Part shown: one piece after another, positions 8,291 through 18,165 of the stretch
Position numbering within the stretch: the stretch's first letter is position 1
Layout: each line of letters begins with the position of its first letter
Origin: Flectonema sp. DT1601
Lineage: Eukaryota; Euglenozoa; Diplonemea; Diplonemida; Diplonemidae
NCBI GenBank assembly: GCA_964019425.1
Contig: OZ025794.1
Coordinates: 558,001-622,000, forward strand
DNA: 64,000 nt
Direction: 5' to 3'
Notes under the pieces: generated by a model
Databases searched by the model: none
What the model saw: only the letters and a program-made list of their open reading frames with translations
Told to the model about the DNA's origin: nothing
Translations under genes and position numbers: made by a program

Positions 8291-10906
8291 ATGGAGAAGA
8301 ATGGCTCTGCTACGACTCGCAATGTAGTAATCGGTGGAGTATTGTTAGCTGTTTTGATGTGTTTTAGTGTCTGGATATCTGACACAGAAACTGACCAACA
8401 GACACCAGGCAGAATGATTTCAGTTGTTGGTAGTGAAGATTGCGGTATGGAAGCTGTTCTTCTCGAGAGGGCCATAAAACAAGCTGAGACGTTGGGGAAT
8501 TTCGTTCTGACTAAAGACGAATATCAAGAGAACGTTGAGCTAAGACAAGAAGTTGCTTTTCCTGTTCCTCTCTCATACTCCCCCAACATTCTGTTGGATA
8601 TGATGACTGACTTACACAAGTCTGCAAAACCAGCTGCTAAACATCGACAGTCCTCTCAACATATTGCTATCGCACATTCCCCTGGACAGCTTCACATATT
8701 TAGACCTGAAAAATATCCAAAAGGGGTGTTGACTCTTCCAGTTCTGTGTTCTACTAGAAAGACTGGTATCTACGCTTGGGGAGCTGCAGGTCTACATGAT
8801 GACCCGAAAGGTATCGACAAGGTACCAGTACTGACTGCTAGTGAATTATATTCCCTTTATGAAGAAGGTAAGATAACTGAAAGTGATATTGCCAGCAACC
8901 CTTTCGGTTCTGAAGTTGCACTTCGATCTGTAGCACTCAGTGAGACGGCTTCTTACTTACTGAGAGCATCAGAGATACTCGCTGCTTCGTTAGTTTCTGA
9001 TAATTATACAGGTCTTGAAGCAATCCTCAGATCACTTCGAAATACTTTATCAAAAGACGTCTCTAGCGCTGAACATGTTATTAGTTCTTTACAGCCAGCA
9101 TCGTTACAAAGTGGGGTTTCATTTTCATTGCCATTCTCATTCTTAGCACCTTCACCTCCTCCGGCACTTAGTTATGCGCTGCTTGAGCCGTCGGTGTTTT
9201 CGTTAGTACTTCCTCAAGAACTTTTGTTGAATATTTTTAATCCGACTAACTCAGAGCTTACACATGCGCCATTCGGCTTTGTAATTGAAACTACTGAAGA
9301 CTGCTTCCTTAGAGCAAGACTAGAAAATGGACTTTGTGAAGTTGTTAATTACGAACAAGTAGAAGACAAAGATGAATCTAACTCTGGATCAGGTTCAAGA
9401 AGTGATGAAGAAGAAGGTAGCGGTACCTACAAAGGAGAAAAGAAACATGAGATAGCATGTGTTCTTGATGATGTACCTGCTATGACAGTAAAGTCAGTTT
9501 CTGTAAAAATGAAAAAAATAAATAAACCACCAGCTGCGGCTGAAGGCACGTCTGGAGACTCAGCAACACCCACTGTCAGTAACACTTGTTATGCGGCATC
9601 GTATTTAGGTAATGGAGTGGTTAAACTAACTCATACTAGTTCAAAACACTCTGAGTCACCACCTGAGGAAGTAACTTTACAATTCTCAGTTGTAATTAGT
9701 GGTGAGCATCGAGAAGGCCTTCCCAGTCCATTTTCAGTTTTGTGCTCTTTCATGGTTTTATTTTTTGTAGCATTGATAGTCTCCGTTGCTATTCGAAGAT
9801 ATTCCACTTCCAGTAAGTTATTCTTGCTGCTTTCTCGATTCAATGGTAGTTATATTACAGCCGGTAGGATGGATGTAGTTTATTGCTTGTTTGGGTTTGG
9901 GTTTTGTTTTTTCTTCTCTCCACCCGTGACTGATACAGCAACTTATCGTACACTACTACTACCTGTTATAGTAGTTACAGCTTTAGGTGGTCTATCCCGT
10001 TGTGCGCTGTTTATATCTGGTGCTCTGGGGAGAGTAGTGTTGGCGTTGATTGTAGGATCTCATGTAAATTTTGAACCAGCTTGGCCGACAACATCAGTAA
10101 GTAAAGTGAGTGGTATTGGAGTAGTGGTTGATCAAGGAAGACTTGCTGATGATCTCATTCTAACATACTTACCATACGAAGGAATCACAACTACTATAAC
10201 TGCATGGCATGGTGATGAATGTCGTTTAGATATAGAGCATTGGTCAGGTAAGACTGACGGTTTCGAAGTCGATATTCGAACTGTCGTAACGGACTTCTCT
10301 CCTGCAACAATCTCAGGTTCCTTTGGTGAATTTCAATACAAGCCTCACTCATCAAAATCATCTAATACGATTACAACTAGAGATCCGATAGTTTTACACG
10401 GTGGTCATAAATCATTTTCACTGATTCCTCAACAAACTGTTTCATTTTCAATACAACAAAGTCTTTCTGGTGTCGTAATTGACTCAAGGCTTTCCCTTGG
10501 TGAAGGATTCGCAATTTCAGCTGTTTTTGTTGATACCAATTCAAGTATCAATAGTGAACCTCGAAGTCGACAAGGAGTGTTAGTTCTGAATCCAATTACA
10601 ACATCCTCGTCAGTATTATCAGAGATAAAACCAGAACTGTTGAGACCCCCTTCTGGTATTCACCTAACTCGTGTCAGGAGTTGGGACATAGAAGCCACCG
10701 AGGCTCTACTCATTACCCTTCACAATGTTAGGAATGTGTCTTTACCCGTAATGGTCAGTGAAATATGTCGTCTTCCAAAGTGTGATGATGCTAAGTTGTA
10801 CATCGCTGATCACTTTGGATCGCCATCTTGTGAAGCAAAAGCTGTTGATTTTCTTTCAGGTGGGGCCTACCGAACATACATTGTTTCGAAGGTTGCTCCC
10901 TGTTAG
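8291..10906 (+). CDS. Large membrane protein of unknown family, 871 aa
   Basis: Not recognised. An in-frame ATG exists at 8207, but it is 7 nt after the previous stop; a splice acceptor (AACAG at 8276-8280) lies just before the ATG at 8291, so the latter is preferred. The protein starts with a type II-like membrane anchor (about residues 12-32, NVVIGGVLLAVLMCFSVWI). A long ordered region of about 450 residues with predicted beta structure follows, broken by an acidic Ser/Gly linker. A cluster of three or four hydrophobic segments (about residues 505-620) comes next, then a second beta-rich domain of about 280 residues containing several Cys. This resembles an endomembrane protein with two lumenal or extracellular domains, but I cannot assign it; GPI-transamidase subunits were considered without a decisive motif. 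Confidence 0.7.
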   Translation: MEKNGSATTRNVVIGGVLLAVLMCFSVWISDTETDQQTPGRMISVVGSEDCGMEAVLLERAIKQAETLGNFVLTKDEYQENVELRQEVAFPVPLSYSPNILLDMMTDLHKSAKPAAKHRQSSQHIAIAHSPGQLHIFRPEKYPKGVLTLPVLCSTRKTGIYAWGAAGLHDDPKGIDKVPVLTASELYSLYEEGKITESDIASNPFGSEVALRSVALSETASYLLRASEILAASLVSDNYTGLEAILRSLRNTLSKDVSSAEHVISSLQPASLQSGVSFSLPFSFLAPSPPPALSYALLEPSVFSLVLPQELLLNIFNPTNSELTHAPFGFVIETTEDCFLRARLENGLCEVVNYEQVEDKDESNSGSGSRSDEEEGSGTYKGEKKHEIACVLDDVPAMTVKSVSVKMKKINKPPAAAEGTSGDSATPTVSNTCYAASYLGNGVVKLTHTSSKHSESPPEEVTLQFSVVISGEHREGLPSPFSVLCSFMVLFFVALIVSVAIRRYSTSSKLFLLLSRFNGSYITAGRMDVVYCLFGFGFCFFFSPPVTDTATYRTLLLPVIVVTALGGLSRCALFISGALGRVVLALIVGSHVNFEPAWPTTSVSKVSGIGVVVDQGRLADDLILTYLPYEGITTTITAWHGDECRLDIEHWSGKTDGFEVDIRTVVTDFSPATISGSFGEFQYKPHSSKSSNTITTRDPIVLHGGHKSFSLIPQQTVSFSIQQSLSGVVIDSRLSLGEGFAISAVFVDTNSSINSEPRSRQGVLVLNPITTSSSVLSEIKPELLRPPSGIHLTRVRSWDIEATEALLITLHNVRNVSLPVMVSEICRLPKCDDAKLYIADHFGSPSCEAKAVDFLSGGAYRTYIVSKVAPC

Positions 10907-11222
10907 TCATACGTACGCACAGCTGAAGTAGTTTTTGTGTTCGTTTTTTCTCTCATGGTTCGTTGTCTTTTTAAGGCATGGAATACCATTTTATTAAAAG
11001 AAATTAAAAATTTAAAAAAAAAAAAAAAAAATTGATAATTTGAATTGGGTTGTAAACTTGACGATCTTAATACAAAACATTGTTTTCGACAAATGTTTGT
11101 TTGGTATCAGTTTTGGTGTCGAAAGTGTTCACATCTTTTGTCCATTTTTCCAGCATTTCCAAAATGAATACCAGAGAACCAGATAACGAATATTATATTC
11201 TCACCTTCACAGTCAACTACAC
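10907..11222. other. Short intergenic region
   Basis: About 315 nt with an A tract near 11013-11030. Two pyrimidine/AG acceptors precede the next gene, at about 11153 and about 11212. The first would leave a short upstream reading frame starting with the ATG at 11164 in another frame; the second sits immediately before the gene's own ATG and is the likelier site. Confidence 0.5.
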
Positions 11223-12095
11223 ATGGATAGTAATAGACGCAGTGAGTCATCCACAGAAGACAGGAAGGAGGTATTAAAAGTAGACCATCAGCTGTCTACA
11301 AGTAATAAAGAACAGGAGTCTACAGAGATCCTTGAGAAGACATCAACAGCAGATGATAAACCCCCTCAGGAACCAACACAGACAGGAACACAACTAGTCA
11401 GTCACGTATATTTACAACAAAATGGTTCTATTCGTTTATCATTACAACATGTTCATAACTCAAACAGTGTTATTGGAGTCTACGACAGTGAAGAGCGACA
11501 ACTACCTCACGTCGTAAGAGGTGGTTGTATTATTTTCAAAACAACATTATCGTCTGTGTTGACTACTGTCGAGTCTGCAATCCTTGAAGGAGAGGTACTT
11601 CTACGAGCATCTCTTGGTAGGAATATCCCTTATGTTCAATTGAAGAGGCGATGGACAGAATTATCCCGAAAAGAACAAGAGTCAATGAGCCAATCACTAA
11701 TTGAACAACAGACTTATTGTATTGTATTGAGAAATGGAGATAAAGTGAGTGTCTCTGTTGGTGGTGATCATCCTCCAACATGGTCGTTCCACAAGAAATC
11801 TATTTCACAAAATCCCACAGATATCAGTGACGATGATATTAATCAACTCCATGATGCTCTTCGTAGCGGTCTTTCGAATGTTAGTCGTCGTGTTGATGAT
11901 TTGATCATATCGAATATAAATAACACAACTCGTGGGACTGTTCCTGTTCCTCGTTGGCTTTGTAAAATAGGAACTCACTTATCAAATTGTAATAATACAA
12001 AAAGAAAACTTTCTCAACTAGTAAATGATGTAAATAATGAATTGAAAAAGAAATCAAAAGTGGAATCAACCAACACCACTACCACCACGAAGTAG
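11223..12095 (+). CDS. Unknown protein, 290 aa, with basic C-terminus
   Basis: Not recognised. The start ATG lies about 11 nt after a TTCACAG acceptor. The first 60 residues are polar and probably disordered (Ser, Thr, Glu, Lys). From about residue 60 a compact, beta-rich domain begins (VSHVYLQQNGSIRLSLQHV) and continues to about residue 190. It is followed by helical segments, the last of which (about residues 250-280) is Lys-rich with heptad-like spacing, and a Thr-run tail. The order of a small beta domain then a helical tail recalls proteins that dimerise through a coiled coil, such as XRCC4-type folds, but there is no specific motif, so no function is assigned. Confidence 0.65.
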   Translation: MDSNRRSESSTEDRKEVLKVDHQLSTSNKEQESTEILEKTSTADDKPPQEPTQTGTQLVSHVYLQQNGSIRLSLQHVHNSNSVIGVYDSEERQLPHVVRGGCIIFKTTLSSVLTTVESAILEGEVLLRASLGRNIPYVQLKRRWTELSRKEQESMSQSLIEQQTYCIVLRNGDKVSVSVGGDHPPTWSFHKKSISQNPTDISDDDINQLHDALRSGLSNVSRRVDDLIISNINNTTRGTVPVPRWLCKIGTHLSNCNNTKRKLSQLVNDVNNELKKKSKVESTNTTTTTK

Positions 12096-12358
12096 TTTTA
12101 CCATCGAAGTCAATATAAATGTTTATTTCCTATAAACTCCGCAGTAGCGGTACCATCTCTCATACGTTCTTACTCTGTTATTAGTTGTTGAACTCTTGTA
12201 TTACTGATTATGTTAATCCCCCCCCTTCAGAAATCCCCTTATTCAACAGAATGGGAGGTTTTATAAATACCTACTGTTGGTCTTTTTACATGACAACCTT
12301 ATGTTATGATACGATATTGTTAATATTAAATTACCCCCCCTCAGCTCCAGGTTCCACA

Positions 12359-15300
12359 ATGGAAGGAGCTTCAATGTTGTTGAAGGTTCTAGTAATCAGT
12401 TTATTAGATGTTGCTGGAGGTTGGTATGTCCCTGGAGTACTTCCAGAGTCTTACGCAAAGGGAGAGCCAGTTAGAATTCAAGCAAATTCTATGACCAGCA
12501 GTTCAGGTTTATTTCCTTATGGTGCATACAGTATCAAGACTTGTGCTCCTTCTGACGAACGTAGACGGCGTGAGAAGAAACAAGAAAACTTAGGAGAGTT
12601 GTTGTGGGGTGATCAAATTGAACCTAGTTTGTATCAAGCTGATATGTTGGTTAATGTACCATGTACTAAATTATGCTCACCGATGGTATTGAGTGAGTCA
12701 GACGCAAAACTTATTGAACGTCGTATTGAGAACAACTACAGAGGGAACCTTATCCTTGATAATCTCCCAATTGTTCAAGAAAGTCGTGTTAGTGAACATC
12801 ACGCTCCAACTCTTGCTGTTGGTTTTCCACTTGGAATGCCTAGTAGGCTTACTCAAGATAAAAAGACTAGACTTTATAACCATCTTGACATCGTAATCAC
12901 CTATCACAGACCTGCAACAGCTGCACCAAACGCAGAAGAATGGAGAATTGTTGGATTCTTTTGTACACCAAGATCTGTATGTTGTAGTTAAGTTTTTCAT
13001 TCTTGTCCTTAGCAACAAAATTAATTGAAAAAAAACAAACAAACAGATTAAACATACTGACCCTGCAGCTTGTGATGCTAATAGAGAATGGCAATCCCAC
13101 GATCACGATGTTCTTCAGTATGTTCTTTTTTGTTTTGTTTTATAGTTGTTTAGAAAGAAAATTAATCATTATCTTTAAATTCACAACAAAACAGCATCCG
13201 TGATGCCGGTGAAGTAATTTGGTCATATTCTGTGACGTGGAAAGAAGACGTAGACACTGAATGGTGTGTAAATTAATTATTATTATTATTATTTTTTTTT
13301 TTAATGCCGGGAAGAAACCACATGCTAGTATAGTTCTTTTACTTTTCTTTGTCTGCTGGAATTCTATCAGAGAAAACTGGTAGTCTTTAAAATTGTAAGC
13401 CAAGTACAAGTTGCCTCCTGACGGGCGTTCTGTTGGTAGTCCGAAAACGTTGTGCTCCAAAATAAAACAAGACTCTACTCCACCCGCGTCAGGCGCATCT
13501 CTTGACTTAGCCCTAGCATGCTACGTTGGAACATTGTCACCAGCCCGGTGGACCAAGTTGTAATTATTGCCCCTGGTTTACTCATCACTCTTCCTGTGTG
13601 ACGGCGGTTATTCCCAAATAACCTGTTGTATGCGTTACCTAAGTCTTTTACTTTTTTCTTCTTCGCACGCTGTCGGTTTCCACCTTTGATGCAGTCAATC
13701 TTGTTCCGCCTTGGTTGTTTTTGGAAGCGCTAAGCTAAGTGGCAAGGTTTCACTAACAGATCGACTTTTTGTCAGCATCTTAGGCTTCTTTTTGCCGAGG
13801 ACGTGCGGCTTTCTTTGTGGTCTCACAGTGACAATTTTAAAAGAAATTATCTATTCCGGTGGGTATAAAGGGGGGTGAGGGAGGAGGGTGAGTACACCCA
13901 CAGATCTCAGAGGTCGTCCTTAAGTCTCTTTCCCGACTCAGGCTGGTCCTCTCTGAGTCCGCGGAACTGTATGGCGATATCTTCTTCTTTGTCTTCTCGG
14001 TTGAGGACGGGCACGACCTCGTCCTCCTGTGTCTTGGCGTACCGTCTGGGTGATCCAAGGCTCTGGTGGCAGTCTCCTCTCCGGCAGTCCAGCATCTGCG
14101 GCAGGTGGTTATCTGGCACTTCGTGCATCTGCTCCTGAGCCATTTCCGTTGTAACTATCTACGGCAGAAGTCACATTTGACCCTTGGTCCCCTTTGCATC
14201 GGTGGTGCGTGGTCATAGGTCGGTTTGATATCTTCGGTGTCGTTTGTAGAGGCATCGGAGCCTCTTGCCCCAGTCAGGGGTGGGCTGCTCCTTGCTCTTC
14301 TGGTTTTCGGCGTCGGATCTGCAGTAGAGTTGTTAGGGCTGTCGAGAATTAGTGTTCTGGCAACAGGGGGTGTGTAGACCTCCGTGCTGTGTGTTTCTAA
14401 CTGCGATGATGGGCTGGACAGTTCACGTTCTCCTTTGGTGAGGATGCCTAATAGTTCTTCGGAGGTATCACGATCTTCCTCGGTGAGGGTGCTACTGGTT
14501 CTAAGGAGGCATCATGTTCTTCTTTGGTGAGGATGTCTACTGGTTCTTCGGAGGTATCACGGACTTCCTTGGTGAGGGTGTCTGCTAGTTCTCCGGAAGC
14601 ATGCCCTCCTTCCGTGAGGGTGTATACTGGTTCTTCGGAGGCATCGAGTCCTACTTTCTCTGGAGGGTCTGAAGTTGCCGCTACCATTGCATCTGGACCT
14701 GTTGCATGTCTTCGGTAGGCGAATCTGTCGGTTTAGTGACTGGCGCGGCGCTGGCCGTGTCTTCGTTCAACTCTTGACTTGCGCTCGGCGGTGGGTTGTC
14801 GGTTTCCTTTGACTCCACTTATTACTCTGGCTGACATTGGTTGTGTCTTCGCCGGTTTCAGCGGGTGGGGGGGCAGGCGATTCCAGCCAGGACTCGCGCG
14901 GCCCCTACTGGGTTTGGTGTGGCGGTTGGCGCTACGCTATCTTCCCCCATTGTGGTCGTTGGCGGTAACTTCTGGTGGGAGGCCATCTGATGAAATTGTA
15001 TCTTCCCGGGCTACCTCAGATACGGATGTCTTCGGCTTCTTCACTGGTACGGGCTCGTCTTGTGACTCTGAGCCAGGACCATTGCTTTTTGTTCTTCGGG
15101 CTGGCCGTTGACGTCGGGCTTCCATCAGAGTCGGCTGTGGTAAGCAGTGGATGGTCTTCCGTTTTTTGACAGAGGTGGATTCTCCCTGCGAATCAGAGTC
15201 TCGGCTTCTTGTTCTACTGGCTTCGTCGGCGTTTCATCTGGACCCGTTGCCGGTCTCAGGGTTAGGCATACTCCCAACTCCCTTTCCAGGTCCGAGGGTC

Positions 15301-15888
15301 GTCTCTGCACGTCCGTCAGTGAGTAATAATCTTGGGAGGACGTAGTAGGAAGCCAATCCGAGGTCTGCGGTGTCGAGTGTCGCATCCCAGCTAGCTGTCA
15401 ACTTGTGTAGAAGCGTGTCCAGCAGGCAGACAGCCGGAAGTCTGTCGGGCTGGCCGACGTTTCAGCAAAGGCTGTGGCTGGCGTTTTTTTTTGTATTTAA
15501 CAAGTATTGTAAGAACGAAAAAGAATGTTGGCAGCATACGTAAACCTCCTTTAGCTTTATCAATTAAAGTCGGTTCACAGTTTTGTGACACAAACGAAAC
15601 ATCACAGCGTTGTACTACTATTTTCTGTACAGTTTAAGATTAAGCCAATTCTTTTTAATATCGAGATAACTAAGTTAAACTTATATAAAAAACAAACAGG
15701 GCGACAAGATGGGACGCCATTCTGAGATCAAATGAATCGGACGCAAAGATTCATTGGTTTAGTATTGTAAACAGTTTACTGATTGTTTTATTCTTAACTG
15801 GAATGGTTGCTATCATATTATTGAGATCCCTTCATAAAGATTTCAATCGTTATGATGATGCTAATATGGAGGTTTGTTATTATTATTT

Positions 15889-15925
<37 letters not shown>

Positions 15926-16921
15926 ATATACCACTACAAAAAATCAATACAGGACACTCAAGAAGAAACTGGATGGAAACTCTGCCACGGTGATGTGTTT
16001 AGACCACCTAGAAACCCTTCCCTACTCGCAATTATTATCGGTACTGGATGCCAGTTACTTGGAATGTCTGTCGTTACTTTAGTATTTGCTTTATTAGGAT
16101 TTCTATCTCCAGCAAACAGAGGAGCTCTTCTGTATTGCATGTTGTTGTTGTTCGATCTTCTAGGAGGATACGCTGGATATATTACTGCTTATTTATTAAA
16201 AGGAATGTCAAGGCAGAGTTGGTTTGCGATTTTCGGAGTTGGACTCTCATTCCCTGGAATTGTATTTTCAATCTATTTTTGTATTAATCTGGTACAATGG
16301 TCGAAGAATGCAACAAGTGCCATTCCAGGAACGAGTTTATTTACGTTATTCGCTATGTGGTTTGGAATCTCTTTGCCGTTGGTTTTATTGGGTGGTGTTC
16401 TTGGATATAAAAAAGAACCTTGGACTCCGCCATGTCAAACTAACCCAGTACCAAGACACGTTCCTCCACAGAATTGGTATTTGAGAGGTCCGTTTATTAT
16501 TCCAGTGTCAGGAGTGCTTCCGTTCGGAGCAGTTTTTATTGAGTTGGCATTCATTTTATCAAGTTTGTGGCAAGGTAGAGTCTACTATGTATTTGGTTTC
16601 TTGTCACTTGTGTTTTTAATCGCAGTCGTAACATGTTGTGAAATCTCGATAGTATTAACGTACTTCCAATTATGTTACGAGGACTACAATTGGTGGTGGA
16701 AATCATTCTTCTGTTCTGGAATATCAGGAATTTATATTATGCTTTATGTCATATTTTATTACTTTAATACCCTCACGATTAGTCAAGCAAGCTCCACTGT
16801 ACTCTACTTTGGATATATGTCAATTGTGTCTATATTCTTTACCATTGCATCCGGAACATGTGGTTTCTTAGCGTCGTTTGCGTTCGTTAGAGTGATTTAT
16901 GCGAGAGTCAAGATTGATTGA
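12359..16921 (+). CDS. TM9SF: TM9SF family protein (nonaspanin), five exons, 632 aa
   Basis: Nonaspanins are Golgi/endosomal proteins with nine membrane passes. I read exons as 12359-12976, 13047-13117, 13195-13263, 15700-15871 and 15953-16921; together they give an unbroken frame. Family marks in order: signal peptide then YVPGVLPESYAKGEPV; ENLGELLWGDQIEPSLY; RRIENNYRGNLILDNLP; VGFPLG; an ordered join across exons 1-4 ending in SYSVTWKEDVDTEW and RWDAIL; HWFSIVNS; GWKLCHGDVFRPP; then the remaining membrane helices. The C-terminus ends in KID, matching the KxD signal reported to retain TM9 proteins in the Golgi through COPI. Donors are GTATGT, GTATGT, GTGTGT and GTTTGT; acceptors are all A-rich ending in ACAG. 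Three introns are 70, 77 and 81 nt; the third is 2436 nt because of an insert. The second and third exons are only about 70 nt. Confidence 0.93.
14412..14665 (-). repeat. Imperfect 45-bp tandem repeat (15-residue unit)
   Basis: Inside the intronic insert, about five diverged copies of a unit of roughly 45 bp follow each other. On the minus strand the unit reads like DASEEPVYTLTEGGH and DTSEEPVDILTKEEH. The period is a multiple of three and substitutions largely keep Glu/Asp, Thr and Leu positions, so the repeat probably expanded while it was coding. One copy is out of frame with the others. Confidence 0.6.
15493..15550 (+). repeat. Short dispersed repeat, copy 1 (partner 63343-63402)
   Basis: About 58 bp beginning TATTTAACAAG and containing TGTTGGCAGCATACGTAA. 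A second, diverged copy lies at 63343-63402. Both follow a T tract. The match is strongest over the TGTTGGC(A/G)GCA(T/C)ACGTAA core. Confidence 0.45.
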
Positions 16922-18165
16922 GAATTCTTTTTTATTTTGAATGAAGGTAGTCATTAATCATAAAGTGATGTGTGAGAAGTTTTTATAGGAGGTCTGCATG
17001 AGATGGAAGAAACCCTTAGTTAAAAGGGAGCACGTTTGCCTTTTTTTTTCCCTTCCGTTTTTTTTTTCCCCCCACAACTTTTTCTTTCAAAATGTAGCTT
17101 TGTTTGTCATTAGTTAACATTGTTCTGATGAAACCTGTTCATTACTTTTTTGACAACAAACAAAAATATGTTTTTGCAAAAAAAAAAAAAAAAAAAGAGG
17201 GGAAAAAGGAAAGAGAAAAGCGCAACCTCCGGGTACTGTCTTTGGATAAAACTACTAAATGTCCCCCTCCCTCTCTTTAAACCCGACAGTAAAAGTGTAG
17301 ACCAGTGAACCAAACAAAAGGCTTTTTTTCTTTTAGGTTGTTAAAATCAACGGACAGAGACACAGCTGATGAAGTAGTACTTGGGAGCAGGCAAACTTCA
17401 CTTAATTTGACAGTTAGATTTCAATTCGATCTTTCTGTTTTATTTCATCAACGGGAGTGATTGCTTATTATTGTTCATTACTCATTACCTTTGATAGGAT
17501 TTCCTTTTTTTTTTTTTTCTTTTTTTTTTTTTGATGTCGTTGTTGCCCTCTTACCCCCATCCCATTTTTTTTAAAAAAAATTTTTTTTTTCGCATCCCCA
17601 GACATCGGAATTGCAGAGTTTAGGGGTGTCTTAAAATGGCAGCCTCCTCCTTCAGAAAAAAAAGAATCTTGGCCAAAGAAGCTGTTGGGACTCATTGAGG
17701 TCGCTACTTATTTAGACGTTTTTTGCTGGAGAAGAAACTCTCGCGCATTACAATCTGGAGGAATCCTGAAAACCCACTTTTTGAAGAAAAAAAAAAAAAA
17801 AAAAAAAAAAAAAGAAACTGAAAAATAAAAGTAAAAGGAAGCTATTTTTTTTCAGCTCAGAAACACAAGTCTTTCACACACACAACAAGGAACAAAAATA
17901 AAAAAAAGATATAAAAAATAAAGGTTTAGAAACTCCTGTTGACTAACGAGTAGCGAGAGATTCACATCACGTGATAGATAGCGATACCAATTTCTACATT
18001 AACAGTTCTTATGATTATAGTGATTTCAATTTATTATGTACTTAAGCTACATTACTAATACAGATTTTAAAAACTGATTTTACAAGAAATTAAAGTCCAG
18101 TAGTAAGAGGACAATTCTTTCATCACATTAAAAGTTATATTATCTCTTTCAGTTCACAACATAGT
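16922..18165. other. Intergenic region, homopolymer-rich
   Basis: About 1.2 kb without a recognisable gene. Long A tracts lie at about 17178-17196 and 17787-17813, and T/A blocks around 17505-17590 form a potential hairpin. Short reading frames here are products of these tracts. The TTTCAG acceptor at about 18147-18152 serves the next gene. Confidence 0.6.

Larger units (their letters stand above)
13430..15610 (-). mobile_element. GC-richer insert in TM9SF intron 3, decayed transposon candidate
   Basis: The base composition jumps from AT-rich to clearly GC-richer between about 13.43 and 15.6 kb; the ends are approximate. The minus strand carries coding-like but broken segments: about 15385-15125, 15125-14937, 14687-14448, and a segment running down to about 13840. 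The products are acidic and low-complexity (Pro, Ser, Thr, Glu, Asp), followed by a Cys pattern near 14175-14100: C-x2-C, a basic stretch containing one stop, C-x2-C, C-x2-C. That pattern resembles the C-terminal cysteine-rich domain of piggyBac transposases, but I see no DDE catalytic core and no terminal inverted repeats flanked by TTAA. It may be an internally deleted DNA transposon or an unrelated element. The interior shows at least two frame changes. Confidence 0.35.

Noticed and set aside
10907-11277. 65-codon frame overlapping the start of the 11223 gene
   Set aside because: Different frame, T-rich, and probably only an upstream frame in a longer 5' leader.
12185-12358. Upstream in-frame extension of TM9SF
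   Set aside because: It has no ATG in a sensible place, contains C runs typical of a pyrimidine tract before an acceptor, and the signal peptide begins at the ATG at 12359.
13264-15699. Separate + strand genes within the TM9SF intron
   Set aside because: The + strand frames here are shadows of the minus-strand repeat and low-complexity sequence.
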